Assembly (NCBI RefSeq): GCF_003863335.1
Contig: NZ_RRAZ01000008.1
Coordinates: 96,720 to 160,719, forward strand
Reading direction: 5' to 3'
DNA: 64,000 nucleotides
Source of the DNA: Falsigemmobacter faecalis
GTDB lineage: Bacteria > Pseudomonadota > Alphaproteobacteria > Rhodobacterales > Rhodobacteraceae
The notes beneath the pieces were generated by a model. That model worked only from the letters and a program-made list of their open reading frames with translations, was not told the origin of the DNA and ran no database searches. The stretch's first letter is position 1; every line of letters starts with the position of its first letter. Below, in pieces: positions 26,367 through 36,375 of this stretch. The translations under genes were made by a program, and so were the position numbers.

Positions 26367-27159
26367 CGGTTTAAGAGCCTGCAACAGGTGCACACCCGGC
26401 CCTTCAGGGGCTGAGGCGCGCTAAGGGCGCGGGTCCTTAGCAGCCTCCGGCCAGGCGACCTTGTCCGGGGCAGCCTGAGAAAAGGTCATGGCCGCATCGG
26501 AAGTCTGGGGCCGGAACTGTGTCCTGATCCATCTCACCTCCCGGCGATGTCTTTGAAAATGCGGACGTCCGATCGCCCGGCTTTATGACCAGGCTCAGTC
26601 GCGTGTGTGGCATTGGCGGAAGCCGTACAGGCCCAGGGAATGGCTGACCCACGCCAGGGCCTCCGGCAATACTTCCCTCGTGACACCCGCGGGAAACCGC
26701 AGGGCCTCGCCTCTCACCCGGGCGACAAGGGTCCTGCAGAACCACAGCATCGCGGGTCGCACCGGTGGAGATTTTTACCGCCCTGGTCTGTCGTCCTGAC
26801 ACATCATTCGCCACCCGCCCTCCGCCGAAGGGCTGTCCTGGCACTTGGTCACGAACGGCATAACCAGTGCGATACCCTGACGCGCAATGGTCTGAGAGAC
26901 TTTGCCTCCCCCCCGCCGCTGTCGACAGCCCCGTGGAGAAGACCCCGGCGCTCTGGGCTGTTGATAACCAGGATCGTGCTGAGGACGCTGAGGGGGAAAC
27001 TGACCGGAACACGCCCGAATGCATTGTGAGAATTTCCATGAGGCCCGGTGTCTCCGGGTTTCGCCCTGCGGGCAATGGCGCCCGTTTCAGCAAGATAGGG
27101 CCGGGACCTATTGATTACATAATGATTTTATGATTCAAGCCTCTGCCAGGAGGCCTGAT

Positions 27160-27975
27160 TGATGAATGATCTGCCTGGCTCAGCGATGAGCAAATGGCGC
27201 GTCTTGAACCGTTCTTTCCGAAGTCCCACGGTAAGCCGCGCGTTGACGATCGCCGCATCCTGAGGGGGCATACTCTTCATCAATCACAATGGCTTACGCT
27301 GGCGCAATGCGCCTGCGGAATACGGCCCTGCGAAGACCCTTTATAACCGCTGGAAGCGATGGGGTCGAACAGGCGAACGCCATGCGTTCGAGTGAGCCTG
27401 TGAGGATGGGCGTGTTCGCCCGTATGATGCGGGGCCTGGCAGATGTGGGCGCCGATCCGTCCACCCTGATGACAGACGCAACTTACCTGAAGTCCCACCG
27501 AATCGCGTCAAGCCTGCGGGTCAAAAAAGGGGGCGAGGACGTCTGATCGGACGAACCAAAGGTGGGCTGAACACGAAGCTGCATGCTCTGACTGACCGAA
27601 ATGGCAAGCCGCTGCGCTTCTTCCTGAGTGCCGGCCAGGTGAGCGATTATACGCGAGCGGCGGCTTTGTTGAGTGCTTTTCCCGAAGCAGATTTTCTGCT
27701 GGCAGATCGTGGCTATGATGCCGACTGCTTCAGATATGTACTTAAAAATAAGGGTATAACGCCCTGCATCCCAGGCAGGAAAACACGGGAAACGCCCGTC
27801 AAATATGACAGGCGCCGCGACCGGCGGCGCAGCCGCATCGAGAGGATGTTCGGGCGCTTGAAGGACTGGAGGCGAGGCGCCACCCGGTATGACCGATGAC
27901 CCAAAGCCTTCTTCAACGCTATAATCCTCGCCGCAACGGTCCTGTTCTGGTTATCAGCCCTGAGCCTAATCCCAT
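27160..27975 (+). mobile_element. Degenerate IS5-family (IS427-group) insertion sequence
   Basis: Fragments of one transposase appear in successive frames: MARLEPFFPKSHGKPRVDDR, then FINHNGLRWRNAPAEYGPAK, then VFARMMRGLADVGADPSTLM. After these come IGRTKGGLNTKLHALTDRNG, FLLADRGYDAD and RIERMFGRLKDWRRGATRYD. At least three frameshifts and an in-frame stop break the gene, and its normal stop is lost. Between KRWGR and VFARMM there is an extra ~40-base piece with a hairpin. The right end interrupts a quinone-reductase-like gene. The element cannot move on its own. Confidence 0.85.
27370..27400. repeat. Hairpin inserted in IS5 transposase frame
   Basis: CAGGC-GAACGC-CAT-GCGTTC-GAGTGA-GCCTG forms an 11-base-pair stem with one 6-base bulge. 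It sits where the IS427-group transposase normally runs directly from the WKRW region into GVFARMM. It looks like an inserted small element, but the uninterrupted parent was not available for comparison. Confidence 0.5.
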
Positions 27976-28438
27976 CCGGACCGCACATGCCCGGAAAGCA
28001 GCCGGTGGAGAAGTTCAGGATCGCTTTCCTGCCGCTGAACGCGCCCCGCTCATACCATTTACCGCCGCCATAGGCGACGCCCATGGCAAATACCCGGTGG
28101 ACCCAGCCCTTCAGGATCGCCGGAAGCCCGAACCAATACCAGGGAAACTGCAGGATCATCAGATCGCACCAGTCGATCTTTTCCAGCTCTGCCACAACAT
28201 CAGCGGGCAGCCTTCCTTTCGCCGCGGCGTGACGCTGCTCGGTGTCATAGCGGATATGAGCGGGGTTTTCGGGATCGGAAAAATCCTCCGGCAGGGTCAC
28301 CGGCTGAAATCGCATTGCATAAAGATCCGAAACCCGGACCTTATGGCCAAACGCCTCAAGACGGCGCGTCGTGGCCGCGAGCAGCGAGGCGTTGAAAGAA
28401 TTTGCATCAAAATGTGCGCAGACGATCAGCACGTTCAT
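27967..28438 (-). pseudogene. NAD(P)H quinone reductase-like flavoprotein truncated by the IS5 remnant
   Basis: The first 157 codons encode a flavodoxin-like fold: MNVLIVCAHFDANSFNASLL, FPWYWFGLPAILKGWVHRVF and FSTGCFPGMCGPDGI. The similarity stops at the edge of the IS5 element, and the remaining 84 codons of the open frame are antisense transposase. No C-terminal remainder was found on the other side of the element, so the rest was probably deleted. Homologues are usually 190-250 residues. Confidence 0.75.
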
Positions 28439-28447
28439 CTTCAGCCC

Positions 28448-28999
28448 TCACAGCAGCTTAGCGATTTTGTCAGACATCCCGGCCCTGGCACCGCCGCCCG
28501 GCGAAGGGGCCGCCTGTCGCGCCAAAGCCGCTTCATCCCGGTGCGGCGGATACAGCCTGCGGCCACCGTCAATCCCCCGCGTCATCAGCTGCGGCAGGCC
28601 GGCCCTGATGAGCGAGGTCTCAGGCCGGGTACCCTCGTTGCGGGCTTTCCTGCGGACCGCGTGACAGACGCTCAGCTTCGCCGCGCCGGGTTCCGCCATC
28701 TCATGCCGGATCATCTGCAGATCCCACAGACTGCCGCGACAGGCGGCGCAGCTTTTCACATGCTCCATCCTGCCGATGCACTGCGCCGAAAGCTGCAGCC
28801 GCCCGCGCTTCATCCGCGCGAAAAGGGTCTGAACGCTTCGCCCGGCAGATTGCCCGCAGGGACCGCGACAGGGTCGAAGAACAGCTCTGACATATCCCCC
28901 GGCGGGGGGCATTGGGCTGGATTTCGCTGACAGCATCGCGGCGAAGCCCGCTGCGGAAGGCAGGGAGTGCGTTGCCCGGACAATCGCGGTCATAGGCAA
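28448..28999 (-). other. Unrecognised open frame with a possible HxxxCxxC motif
   Basis: This 183-codon open frame lies 9 bases upstream of the truncated flavoprotein gene on the same strand. It contains RMEHVKSCAACRGSL, which resembles the zinc site of anti-sigma factors, and little else. The rest is rich in Arg, Pro and Ala and may simply be non-coding. It could be a decayed gene. The following gap to 29826 shows no convincing gene. Confidence 0.25.
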
Positions 29000-29826
29000 T
29001 GCGCAAATAAGCCATGTCCGAAGCCTGCCGATATAATAAGTCCAGTCATCCGTTTTATAAAGGAGCCCGGCCTTGCGCCTGTCAACTCCCCTGTCTGTCC
29101 CGCAGAGGAGCGGTCTCAGCCGACATGCTGCAGCGGGACCGCAGGAGGATCGCCGGGTGTGTTCACGGCCGTCTGCCTCGCGTCGCTGAAAGGTAAGGTC
29201 TGGTCACCAGAGCTTTTGGCCGGGCCTCTCCCTGAAGGACCGGTTCTGTCTGAAGACACAGCGTCCCGTCTTTCGACGCCCTGAGTATCAGCCCAAAAGG
29301 CGCTGGCGGGTGATGCGATGCTCCCCTGCAGCCCCCCTCGTCTGGAGACCCCGCCCGGATCAGACGGGAGTGAACATCTGATGCCCCTGGGAGGAGGGCA
29401 GCGAATGGGGCCATCCGGCCTCGGGCCCGGGTCATGGCGGGCTGAGGCCGTCGGTCTTTTTGCTGCCTGGCCCCGAAGAGAGATCCTTCAGGTTGGATCC
29501 TTGCCCGGCCGGTCAGACAGGCCTGCCCCGTGACGGCTTCCTCAGACCGGAAGCTGTAGGAAGGCCTGCTCATATGGTCAAAACTCTTAACGCCCTGACC
29601 TGCAGGCACGAAGGTCTTCTACAAAATGTCTGCGGTTCCCGACACCTGCGCCCGCTGAAAAACCACGGGTCAGCGCGAAACCCACTTCCGGCAGACAGCC
29701 CCCCGGAATACGGCGCTTGCGAATAAAATTCTATGTATTCAATTATTTCAGACCAGTCGCAGCTGTGTCACCCTTGCAGCCGCCCGCAGAAGATGCCGGG
29801 CTGGCGTGTTGCGGGGAGGGTCTGGC

Positions 29827-32800
29827 ATGGTGAGCATCAATGGTGGCGCGGGCGACGATAAGCTCACAGCCCCGGCCGGATCCGCAACGCTGAGCGGCGA
29901 AGGGGGCCAGGACACACTTTTGGGCGCGGGCGGCGGCGATGTTTTATACGGTGGGGAGGGTGATGACCTGCTGTTTGGCGGCGAGGGGGCGGACACCCTC
30001 TCTGGCGATGCGGGCCGCGACACCCTGCGCGGCGACGGTGGCAATGATGTGCTTTACGGTGGCGATGGCGCGGATTCCCTCGATGGCGGCGCGGGGGCGG
30101 ATTCCGTTTACGGCGGGATCGGCGATGATAGCCTGGAGGGGGGCAGCGGCAATGACCTGCTTCACGGCGGGGCCGGGCGGGATGAAATCTTCGGCGGCGC
30201 GGAGAATGACTTTCTTTATGGCGATGCCGACGCAGACAGCCTTTATGGCGGCGCGGGCAATGACTATCTCTCGGGCGGGGACGGAGATGACCTGCTCGAT
30301 GGCGGCGAGGGGAAGGACAGCCTTTTTGGCGGGAGCGGCGCGAACCAGCTTTTCGGGGGGGCGGACAATGATGCCCTCTACGGCGGGGAGGGCAATGAAA
30401 GCCTTTATGGCGGCGCGGGCAACGATGTACTTGACGGTGGCAAGGGTGATGACCTGCTGGATGGTGGCCAGGGCAACGATACGCTCAGTGGCGGCGCGGG
30501 GGACGACAGCCTCTTTGGCGGCGGCGGCAATGACCGCCTGCTTGGGGGCGATGGGAATGACACCCTTGTTGCGCTCGCCGGCGACGACACGCTGACCGGG
30601 GGCGGCGGCGATGATCTCTTCGTATGGACGGGGGCGGAGCGGGGGAATGTCACCATCACGGATTTCCGCACCGGAAATTCGGGCAGCGCGCAGGACGGTG
30701 ATGACAGCAATACCGACCGGATTGATCTGTCGGATTACTTCAGCCATGCGACGCTGCCGAATTACAACGCCTTGAATGGCACAGATTTTTCGAGCCCGCT
30801 GGAGGCGCTGAACCACCATCTGACGGTGAATTATCGCGGCTCTTCGGACAGCACGCGCCTGACCTTCAATGGCACCGACAACAGCGGGCCTGTTCTGACG
30901 TTTCAGGGGCTGAAGATCAGCCGCGATGGTCCGCTGAGTTATGAGGAAAGTTTCGTCTCTGATGGGGACGGGGTGGTGACCGGCAGCGCCGGAAACGATC
31001 TGATTGATGCCGATTACACCGGAGACCCCCATGGTGAGCGTGTGGACGGCGGCGGCAATGCCTCTCCCGGGCGCGGCGGGCAGGATGATATCGTCATGGC
31101 CGGGGCGGGCGACGACCGGGTCTCTGGCGGTGAGGGCGATGACAGCCTTTACGGAGAAGCGGGCAACGACACGCTGGAGGGGGGCGTCGGGCGCGATCTT
31201 TTGAACGGAGGGGCCGGCGATGATCTTTTGTCGGGGGGCGCAGATAACGATAGCCTCTTTGGCGGGGACGGAGCCGACCAGCTTTATGGCGGCGCAGGCG
31301 ACGATGTGCTTTACGGCGGCGAGGGGGATGACAGCCTTGAGGGCGGTGACGGCGACGACTACCTCTCAGGTGCAGATGGCGGCGACACGCTCGATGGCGG
31401 GGCGGGAGATGATTTTCTCTCCGGTGGCGCGGGGGATGATGTGCTTTCCGGCGGCGAGGGCAATGACGCTCTTTATGCCGACGAGGGCGATGACCGCCTT
31501 TACGGTGGCGCGGGCCAGGACAGCCTTTTCGGTCAGGATGGCAATGACACACTGAAAGGCGGAGCGGGGGGTGATGAGATCTACGGCGGCGGCGATGCCG
31601 ATCTGATCCTGGGGGAGGAGGGCGACGACAACCTGAACGGCGATGAGGGGGACGACACGCTCTACGGCGGTGACGGCCAGGACAGCGTCACCGGCGGAGC
31701 AGGCGACGATCAGCTCTTTGGCGGGACCGGCGCGGATCATCTGTTTGGCCACCTCGGCGATGATACCCTCAGCGGCGATGAGGGGGATGACAGCCTTTAC
31801 GGTGGCCTTGGCCAGGATGAAATCTTCGGCGGCGCGGGCAATGACTCGCTCTGGGGCGAAGAGGGGGACGACCGCCTCAGCGGCGATGACGGCGAGGATC
31901 TGCTTTTTGGCAATGACGGCGCGGACAGCCTTTTTGGCGGTGCGGGGGAGGACCGGCTGGAGGGGGGCGCAGGCGATGATGTCCTGACCGGGGGCAGCGG
32001 CGCTGACAGTTTCGTCTGGCAGGGTGCGGATCGCGGCAATGACATCATCACCGATTTCCGCGGTGGCCCCGGCGGGACCGATGCAGACAGCGTTGATCTG
32101 AGCGCGCTTTTCAATCCCGACACGCTTGCAACCTATAACGCACTGACAAATCAGGCATTTCTTAGCCCCCTCGACGCGCTGAACCATCATGTCACTGCGC
32201 AGTTTGATCCATTGTCCGGCGATGCGCGGATCACCTTCAATGGCACCGATTTTGCCGGCCCGGTGCTGACGCTCCAGGGGTTCAACCCGCAGTCTGAGCC
32301 GCCCCTGACCTCTGCCGAAACCTTTGTTCTGGGGCAGAACGGCATCGTCAGCGGCACCGATGGCGACGATCTGATGGACAGCAGCTATCTGGCTGACCCT
32401 GAGGGGGACCGGATTGACGATCCCGAGCGCGACCTGCCCGGCCGTCCTTTGACCAACGACCGCATTGAAGCCGGGGCCGGAAATGACACCCTTCACGCAG
32501 GCGCCGGAAATGACACGCTTTTTGGCGACAGCGGCGATGATTTTCTCGACGGCGGCACGGGGAATGATCTGCTGTATGGCGGAACCGGTGCCGACACGCT
32601 ACAGGGCGGCGAGGGGGCGGATACGCTTTATGGTGGCGCGGGCAGCGATACCTTTATCGTCACGGCGGGCGATCTGGTGGCAGATTTCCAGACCTCTCCC
32701 GGAGAGAGCGACTTCGTTGATTTATCACACTATTACAACGGCGACACCCTGCGGAGCTATAATGAGGCGCGCGCAGATGCGCCCCATACCACCCCGCTTT

Positions 32801-33582
32801 CATGGCTTCGCGCTGAGCAGGCGGGCGGCGTGCTTCATGCCGCAGGCGGCCTGCGGATCACATCAGATGGCAGCACGCCGGTAGATCCCTTCCTGTTGAA
32901 CATCACGAACACCGGGGTGATTTGTTTTGCCCAAGGCACCCGGATCCGCAGCCTGCGCGGGCTGATCGCGGTCGAGGAGCTGCGCGTTGGCGATCTGCTG
33001 GCCACGCGCGATGCAGGATGGCAGCCGCTGCGCTGGACCTCCTCACAGGGGGTGTCCAAGCGGGAACTTCAGGATCAGCCGCAGCTCAAACCGGTTCGGA
33101 TCCCGGCGGGATCTCTCGGCGGCGGGATGCCTGGGCGGGATCTCTATGTCACCCGCCAGCACCGCATCCTGTTTTCGTCCGGCGCGGGCGCTCTGATCCC
33201 GGCCAAAGATTTCTGCGGCAGCGCTGGCATTGCGGAGTGCCATCAGCAGGCCGCGCAGCGGTATTATCATCTGCTTCTGGACCGCCATCACCTCATCGAG
33301 GCAGAGGGGAGCTGGTGTGAAAGCCTCTATCTCGGGCCCGCCCTGCCCCGGTTAATGCCGCTGAGTGAGCGGCGAAGCCTCGTCACGTCCTGTCCGGATC
33401 TGGTTCGCACTCCGGCCCCGCTTGCCCGCCCGGAGATGCGCGCCCATGCGGCACGGCGGGCCATTCGTCAACACGTGCAAATGGGTCTGCCGTTACAGGG
33501 TCAACCTCAGCTCACCTCTGCGGCCCTGCCGGGACAGGATGCCCCGGGCGCCCTTCGGACCTCCGCCTTTGCCCCGCTCTGA
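29827..33582 (+). CDS. RTX calcium-binding repeat protein with C-terminal Hint domain
   Basis: The protein has 1251 residues from ATG 29827, with GGGAGGG 6 bases upstream. Three blocks of GGxGxDxLx nonapeptides (about 5-265, 415-730 and 885-950) form calcium-binding beta rolls. Two paralogous ~110-residue linkers separate them (ITDFRTGNSGSAQDGDDSNT in the first, ITDFRGGPGGTDADSVDL in the second; both have EALNHH/DALNHH). A Hint_2-type domain starts at Cys1033 (ICFAQGTRI, VEELRVGDLLATRD, VTRQHRILF). RTX proteins leave through type I secretion. Hint domains can self-cleave before the cysteine. No type I secretion genes are nearby. Confidence 0.9.
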   Translation: MVSINGGAGDDKLTAPAGSATLSGEGGQDTLLGAGGGDVLYGGEGDDLLFGGEGADTLSGDAGRDTLRGDGGNDVLYGGDGADSLDGGAGADSVYGGIGDDSLEGGSGNDLLHGGAGRDEIFGGAENDFLYGDADADSLYGGAGNDYLSGGDGDDLLDGGEGKDSLFGGSGANQLFGGADNDALYGGEGNESLYGGAGNDVLDGGKGDDLLDGGQGNDTLSGGAGDDSLFGGGGNDRLLGGDGNDTLVALAGDDTLTGGGGDDLFVWTGAERGNVTITDFRTGNSGSAQDGDDSNTDRIDLSDYFSHATLPNYNALNGTDFSSPLEALNHHLTVNYRGSSDSTRLTFNGTDNSGPVLTFQGLKISRDGPLSYEESFVSDGDGVVTGSAGNDLIDADYTGDPHGERVDGGGNASPGRGGQDDIVMAGAGDDRVSGGEGDDSLYGEAGNDTLEGGVGRDLLNGGAGDDLLSGGADNDSLFGGDGADQLYGGAGDDVLYGGEGDDSLEGGDGDDYLSGADGGDTLDGGAGDDFLSGGAGDDVLSGGEGNDALYADEGDDRLYGGAGQDSLFGQDGNDTLKGGAGGDEIYGGGDADLILGEEGDDNLNGDEGDDTLYGGDGQDSVTGGAGDDQLFGGTGADHLFGHLGDDTLSGDEGDDSLYGGLGQDEIFGGAGNDSLWGEEGDDRLSGDDGEDLLFGNDGADSLFGGAGEDRLEGGAGDDVLTGGSGADSFVWQGADRGNDIITDFRGGPGGTDADSVDLSALFNPDTLATYNALTNQAFLSPLDALNHHVTAQFDPLSGDARITFNGTDFAGPVLTLQGFNPQSEPPLTSAETFVLGQNGIVSGTDGDDLMDSSYLADPEGDRIDDPERDLPGRPLTNDRIEAGAGNDTLHAGAGNDTLFGDSGDDFLDGGTGNDLLYGGTGADTLQGGEGADTLYGGAGSDTFIVTAGDLVADFQTSPGESDFVDLSHYYNGDTLRSYNEARADAPHTTPLSWLRAEQAGGVLHAAGGLRITSDGSTPVDPFLLNITNTGVICFAQGTRIRSLRGLIAVEELRVGDLLATRDAGWQPLRWTSSQGVSKRELQDQPQLKPVRIPAGSLGGGMPGRDLYVTRQHRILFSSGAGALIPAKDFCGSAGIAECHQQAAQRYYHLLLDRHHLIEAEGSWCESLYLGPALPRLMPLSERRSLVTSCPDLVRTPAPLARPEMRAHAARRAIRQHVQMGLPLQGQPQLTSAALPGQDAPGALRTSAFAPL

Positions 33583-33790
33583 TATCCTGTAAAGCCAAGG
33601 GCTCAGTCGCGAACCGATGTCGACGCGCCTCCGGTTCGGCGAGGCCCGGACCCTGGTTCGCAGGCGAAGCGGGCCCGCTTATGGCGGAGCGAATGTACCA
33701 TCCGGAAGCGGTGCGCCTAAAACCGGCGGGCATTTACGTCTACCGTCGTTTCGCCGGCTGTTCGGCATCAGGCAAGACGCCAGTCCCGGG

Positions 33791-33829
33791 ACCGTCCGTC
33801 CTGAAATGCGGACGGCCCGCCATCGGCAG
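33791..33829. repeat. Hairpin followed by CGCCATCGG core
   Basis: CCGTCCG (33792-33798) and CGGACGG (33809-33815) form a 7-base stem. It is followed directly by CCCGCCATCGGCAG, which contains the same core as the hairpins in the IS481 remnants. The gap 33583-33943 has no gene I can support. Confidence 0.4.
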
Positions 33830-33943
33830 TGCGCCTTGTGAAAGGCGCTCAGGGGATCGGCTCATTCAGGACAGCGGAGGGGCACAAATTGCGGTGAGCC
33901 CAAGCCCCCGGCCCAAAGTGCTGCAGCAACCCGATGGTTCCGC

Positions 33944-34546
33944 TCAGCCAGATTCTCTTGAGAGTATAATCCACAGGATCTGACTTTCCCCATCAGCGGT
34001 GTTTCTGAAGCTATGCGCCAATGCGCTGTCGAACTGAAAGGCATCGCCGCGCCGCAGGGCGTAGCTTTGTCCGTTCAGCGTCAGCTCAAAGCTGCCCTCC
34101 AGCACCAGGCCGCATTTCTCGCCGACCCGCCGCCAGGGCTCATCGCCGGAATGGCCGCCGCGGTCGAGGCGCAGGACCATCATCTCCAGCTGACTGCCCC
34201 GCGCAGGCGACAGCAGCTCCTTAACAAGACCGGTCTCCTCAAAGCGCAGAACCGGGCGCTCTTCGGCACGCGTGACGATCCGCGCCTCAGTTTCGCGCGA
34301 AAGCGGCGGATCTTCGTCGAAAAAGGCCCCAAACTGCACATCCAGCGCCAGCCGGATGCGATCGAGCACCCGGATCGAGGGCGTCGCGCGGCCCCGTTCG
34401 ATATGGCTGAGCATGGCCACTGAGACCTGGCAAAGGCCCGACAGCTCCTGCAGTGTCAGCTGCCTTTGCTGGCGCAGCCCGCGGATCCGCTCTCCCAGAC
34501 CCTGCAACATCCCGTCCTGCGATGCCTCGCCGATATTTTCATTCAT
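33944..34546 (-). CDS. XRE-cupin transcriptional regulator
   Basis: The protein has 200 residues. The helix-turn-helix is at about 15-70 (LTLQELSGLCQVSVAMLSHI, ERGRATPSIRVLDRI) and the C-terminal cupin at about 110-195 (GEKCGLVLEGSFELTLNGQS, LRRGDAFQFDSALAHSFRN). This architecture is common for regulators of amine, amino-acid and peptide catabolism. It is divergent from the first oligopeptide ABC operon, with a long perfect inverted repeat in between that is its likely binding site. Confidence 0.9.
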   Translation of the reverse strand: MNENIGEASQDGMLQGLGERIRGLRQQRQLTLQELSGLCQVSVAMLSHIERGRATPSIRVLDRIRLALDVQFGAFFDEDPPLSRETEARIVTRAEERPVLRFEETGLVKELLSPARGSQLEMMVLRLDRGGHSGDEPWRRVGEKCGLVLEGSFELTLNGQSYALRRGDAFQFDSALAHSFRNTADGESQILWIILSRESG

Positions 34547-34602
34547 GGCTCACTCGTACCGCCCTGATTTCAGGCAGGTTATAGTCAGGAACCCCAACGA
34601 CT

Positions 34603-34642
34603 ATCCATATTATAATTTTCGTTGCTAAATTATAATATGGAT
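34603..34642. promoter_or_regulatory. 16-base perfect inverted repeat, likely operator
   Basis: ATCCATATTATAATTT (34603-34618) and AAATTATAATATGGAT (34627-34642) are exact reverse complements around an 8-base centre. The site lies between the divergent XRE-cupin gene and the ABC substrate-binding-protein gene, and is strikingly A/T-rich. The 11-mer AATTATAATAT recurs upstream of the second ABC operon (46913-46923). Confidence 0.7.
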
Positions 34643-34699
34643 ATAAAAGATAGGAAAATTTCAGCCCCTCCGGGCAAAACCATTCTCAGGGAGTGACAT

Positions 34700-36301
34700 A
34701 TGTTTTCCGTGAAATCCGTCGTTCTGACCAGCGCCCTTGCGCTGAGCGCTGTTTTTACCGGCTGGCAGGCCCAGGCGCAGCAACAGGGGGGCGGCATCGT
34801 CATCACCACCACGCCTGAACCCTCGCTGATCACCAATGCGCTGAGCTCTGCCCCGACGACGGCAGAGATCGCGACCAAGATCTTCGACGGCCTGCTTGAA
34901 TATGACATGGATCTGAACCCGAAGCCCTCGCTGGCCGAAAGCTGGGAGATCGGTGAAGATGGCAAAACCGTCACTTTCAAGCTGCGTGCGGGCGTGAAAT
35001 GGCATGACGGCGCGCCCTTCACCTCTGCCGATGTGGCCTTCTCGCTGCTGAAAGTGGTGAAAGACTACCACCCGCGCGGCAAGGGCAACCTTGGTCCGGT
35101 CGAAACCATCGACACGCCGGATGAGCTGACCGTGGTGCTGAACCTCGCACATCCCTATGTGCCGCTGATGAAAGGGCTTTCGTCGCTCGAAGCCCCCATC
35201 GTGCCGCGCCATATCTATGAAAATACCGACTACCGCGCCAATCCGGCGGTCAATGCGCCGATCGGCACCGGGCCTTACCGCTTTGTGGAATGGGCCAAGG
35301 GCAGCCATATCCGCCTGGAGCGCAACCCCGCGTACTGGCGCGCGGGCCTGCCCTATCTCGACACGCTGACCTTCCGCTTCATCGCCGACAGCGCCACCCG
35401 CGCCGCCGGTGTCGAAAGCGGCGAGATTGATGTTGCGACCTTCGGCACCATCAACCCGGTGGAAATGCGCCGCCTGGAGAAAACCGACGGGATTTCAATC
35501 GCCTACGGCGGCTATGAGGCCATCGCTCCGGTGATGATGCTGGAGCTGAACACCGCGCAGGCGCCGTTTGACAAAAAAGAAGTGCGCCAGGCAGTGGCCT
35601 ATGCGCTGGACCGCCAGCGCATCATCGATACCGTCTGGTATGGCTTTGGCAAACCCGCCCGGGGTCCGATCTCGTCCTTTGTAAAAGGCGCCGGTGCCTG
35701 GACTGAGGAGGGCGTGCGCGATTACACGGTGGCAGACCGCCTTGATATCGCAAAGAAGCTGCTTGATGAGGCGGGCTATCCGGCCGGGGCGGACGGCAAG
35801 CGCTTCAAAATCGTGCATGACGTCGCGACCTTTGGCGAGGACTGGCGCCGCATGGGCGAGGTGATCCGCCAGCAGCTCGGCCGCATCGGCATTGAGGTCG
35901 AGCTTCGCACCCGCGATTATCCGACCTTCGTGCGCGAAGTTCACAACAACTACGACTTCCAGATGACCTCGACCTGGTCAATCGGCATGGCCGATCCCAC
36001 CCTGGGCGTGCAGCGCAACACCTGGACGAAGACGATTAACAAAGAAGTGCCCTTCGGCAACGTCTCGCAATATTCGAACCCCGAGGTTGATGCGCTCTGG
36101 GTGGCGGCACAGACCGAGGCCGATCCGGCCAAACGCAATGCGCATTTCCACAATCTGCAGCGCCTGCTGGTTGAGGACAGCCCGATCATCTGGATCATGG
36201 ATATGGACCTTGTCGCCATGCAGCGTGATCGGGTGAAAGACCTCATCACCTCGCCGCTTGGTCTGCGCGGCGGTCTCTATGACGTCTGGGTTCAGCCGTA
36301 A
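34700..36301 (+). CDS. ABC transporter substrate-binding protein, SBP_bac_5 (oligopeptide/dipeptide) family
   Basis: The protein has 533 residues with a Sec signal peptide (SVVLTSALALSAVFTGWQAQAQ). Family motifs include LAESWEIGEDGKTVTFKLRA, GVKWHDGAPFTSADVAFSL and the late AQTEADPAKRNAHFHNLQRL. It captures a peptide-like or other cationic small molecule in the periplasm. It is the first gene of a complete operon with two permeases and two ATPases, followed by a molybdenum aldehyde oxidoreductase. Confidence 0.93.
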   Translation: MFSVKSVVLTSALALSAVFTGWQAQAQQQGGGIVITTTPEPSLITNALSSAPTTAEIATKIFDGLLEYDMDLNPKPSLAESWEIGEDGKTVTFKLRAGVKWHDGAPFTSADVAFSLLKVVKDYHPRGKGNLGPVETIDTPDELTVVLNLAHPYVPLMKGLSSLEAPIVPRHIYENTDYRANPAVNAPIGTGPYRFVEWAKGSHIRLERNPAYWRAGLPYLDTLTFRFIADSATRAAGVESGEIDVATFGTINPVEMRRLEKTDGISIAYGGYEAIAPVMMLELNTAQAPFDKKEVRQAVAYALDRQRIIDTVWYGFGKPARGPISSFVKGAGAWTEEGVRDYTVADRLDIAKKLLDEAGYPAGADGKRFKIVHDVATFGEDWRRMGEVIRQQLGRIGIEVELRTRDYPTFVREVHNNYDFQMTSTWSIGMADPTLGVQRNTWTKTINKEVPFGNVSQYSNPEVDALWVAAQTEADPAKRNAHFHNLQRLLVEDSPIIWIMDMDLVAMQRDRVKDLITSPLGLRGGLYDVWVQP

Positions 36302-36375
36302 ATCCGGCTGACCCCGCCGGTCCCGTGCACTTCCCGCGCGGGACCCTGACAGCTGCCTTAGCGAAAGTCCCCCCG

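Noticed and set aside
24255..26393. A 712-codon open frame antisense to the Gly-rich repeat protein.
   Set aside because: It is the mirror of a repetitive GC-rich gene. It begins in the promoter region of the sense gene, includes the antisense of the GDGT repeat, and resembles no protein family.
26437..27093. A 218-codon minus-strand open frame in the gap before the IS5 remnant.
   Set aside because: It has no recognised motif, coding-like composition is weak, and no ribosome-binding site is seen. It might be a decayed gene but cannot be supported.
29163..29609. A 148-codon minus-strand open frame upstream of the RTX gene.
   Set aside because: It has no family similarity and irregular composition. 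The region looks non-coding.
30405..32496. Long minus-strand frames opposite the RTX repeats.
   Set aside because: They reflect the regular GGxGxD codon pattern read backwards and have no independent start context.
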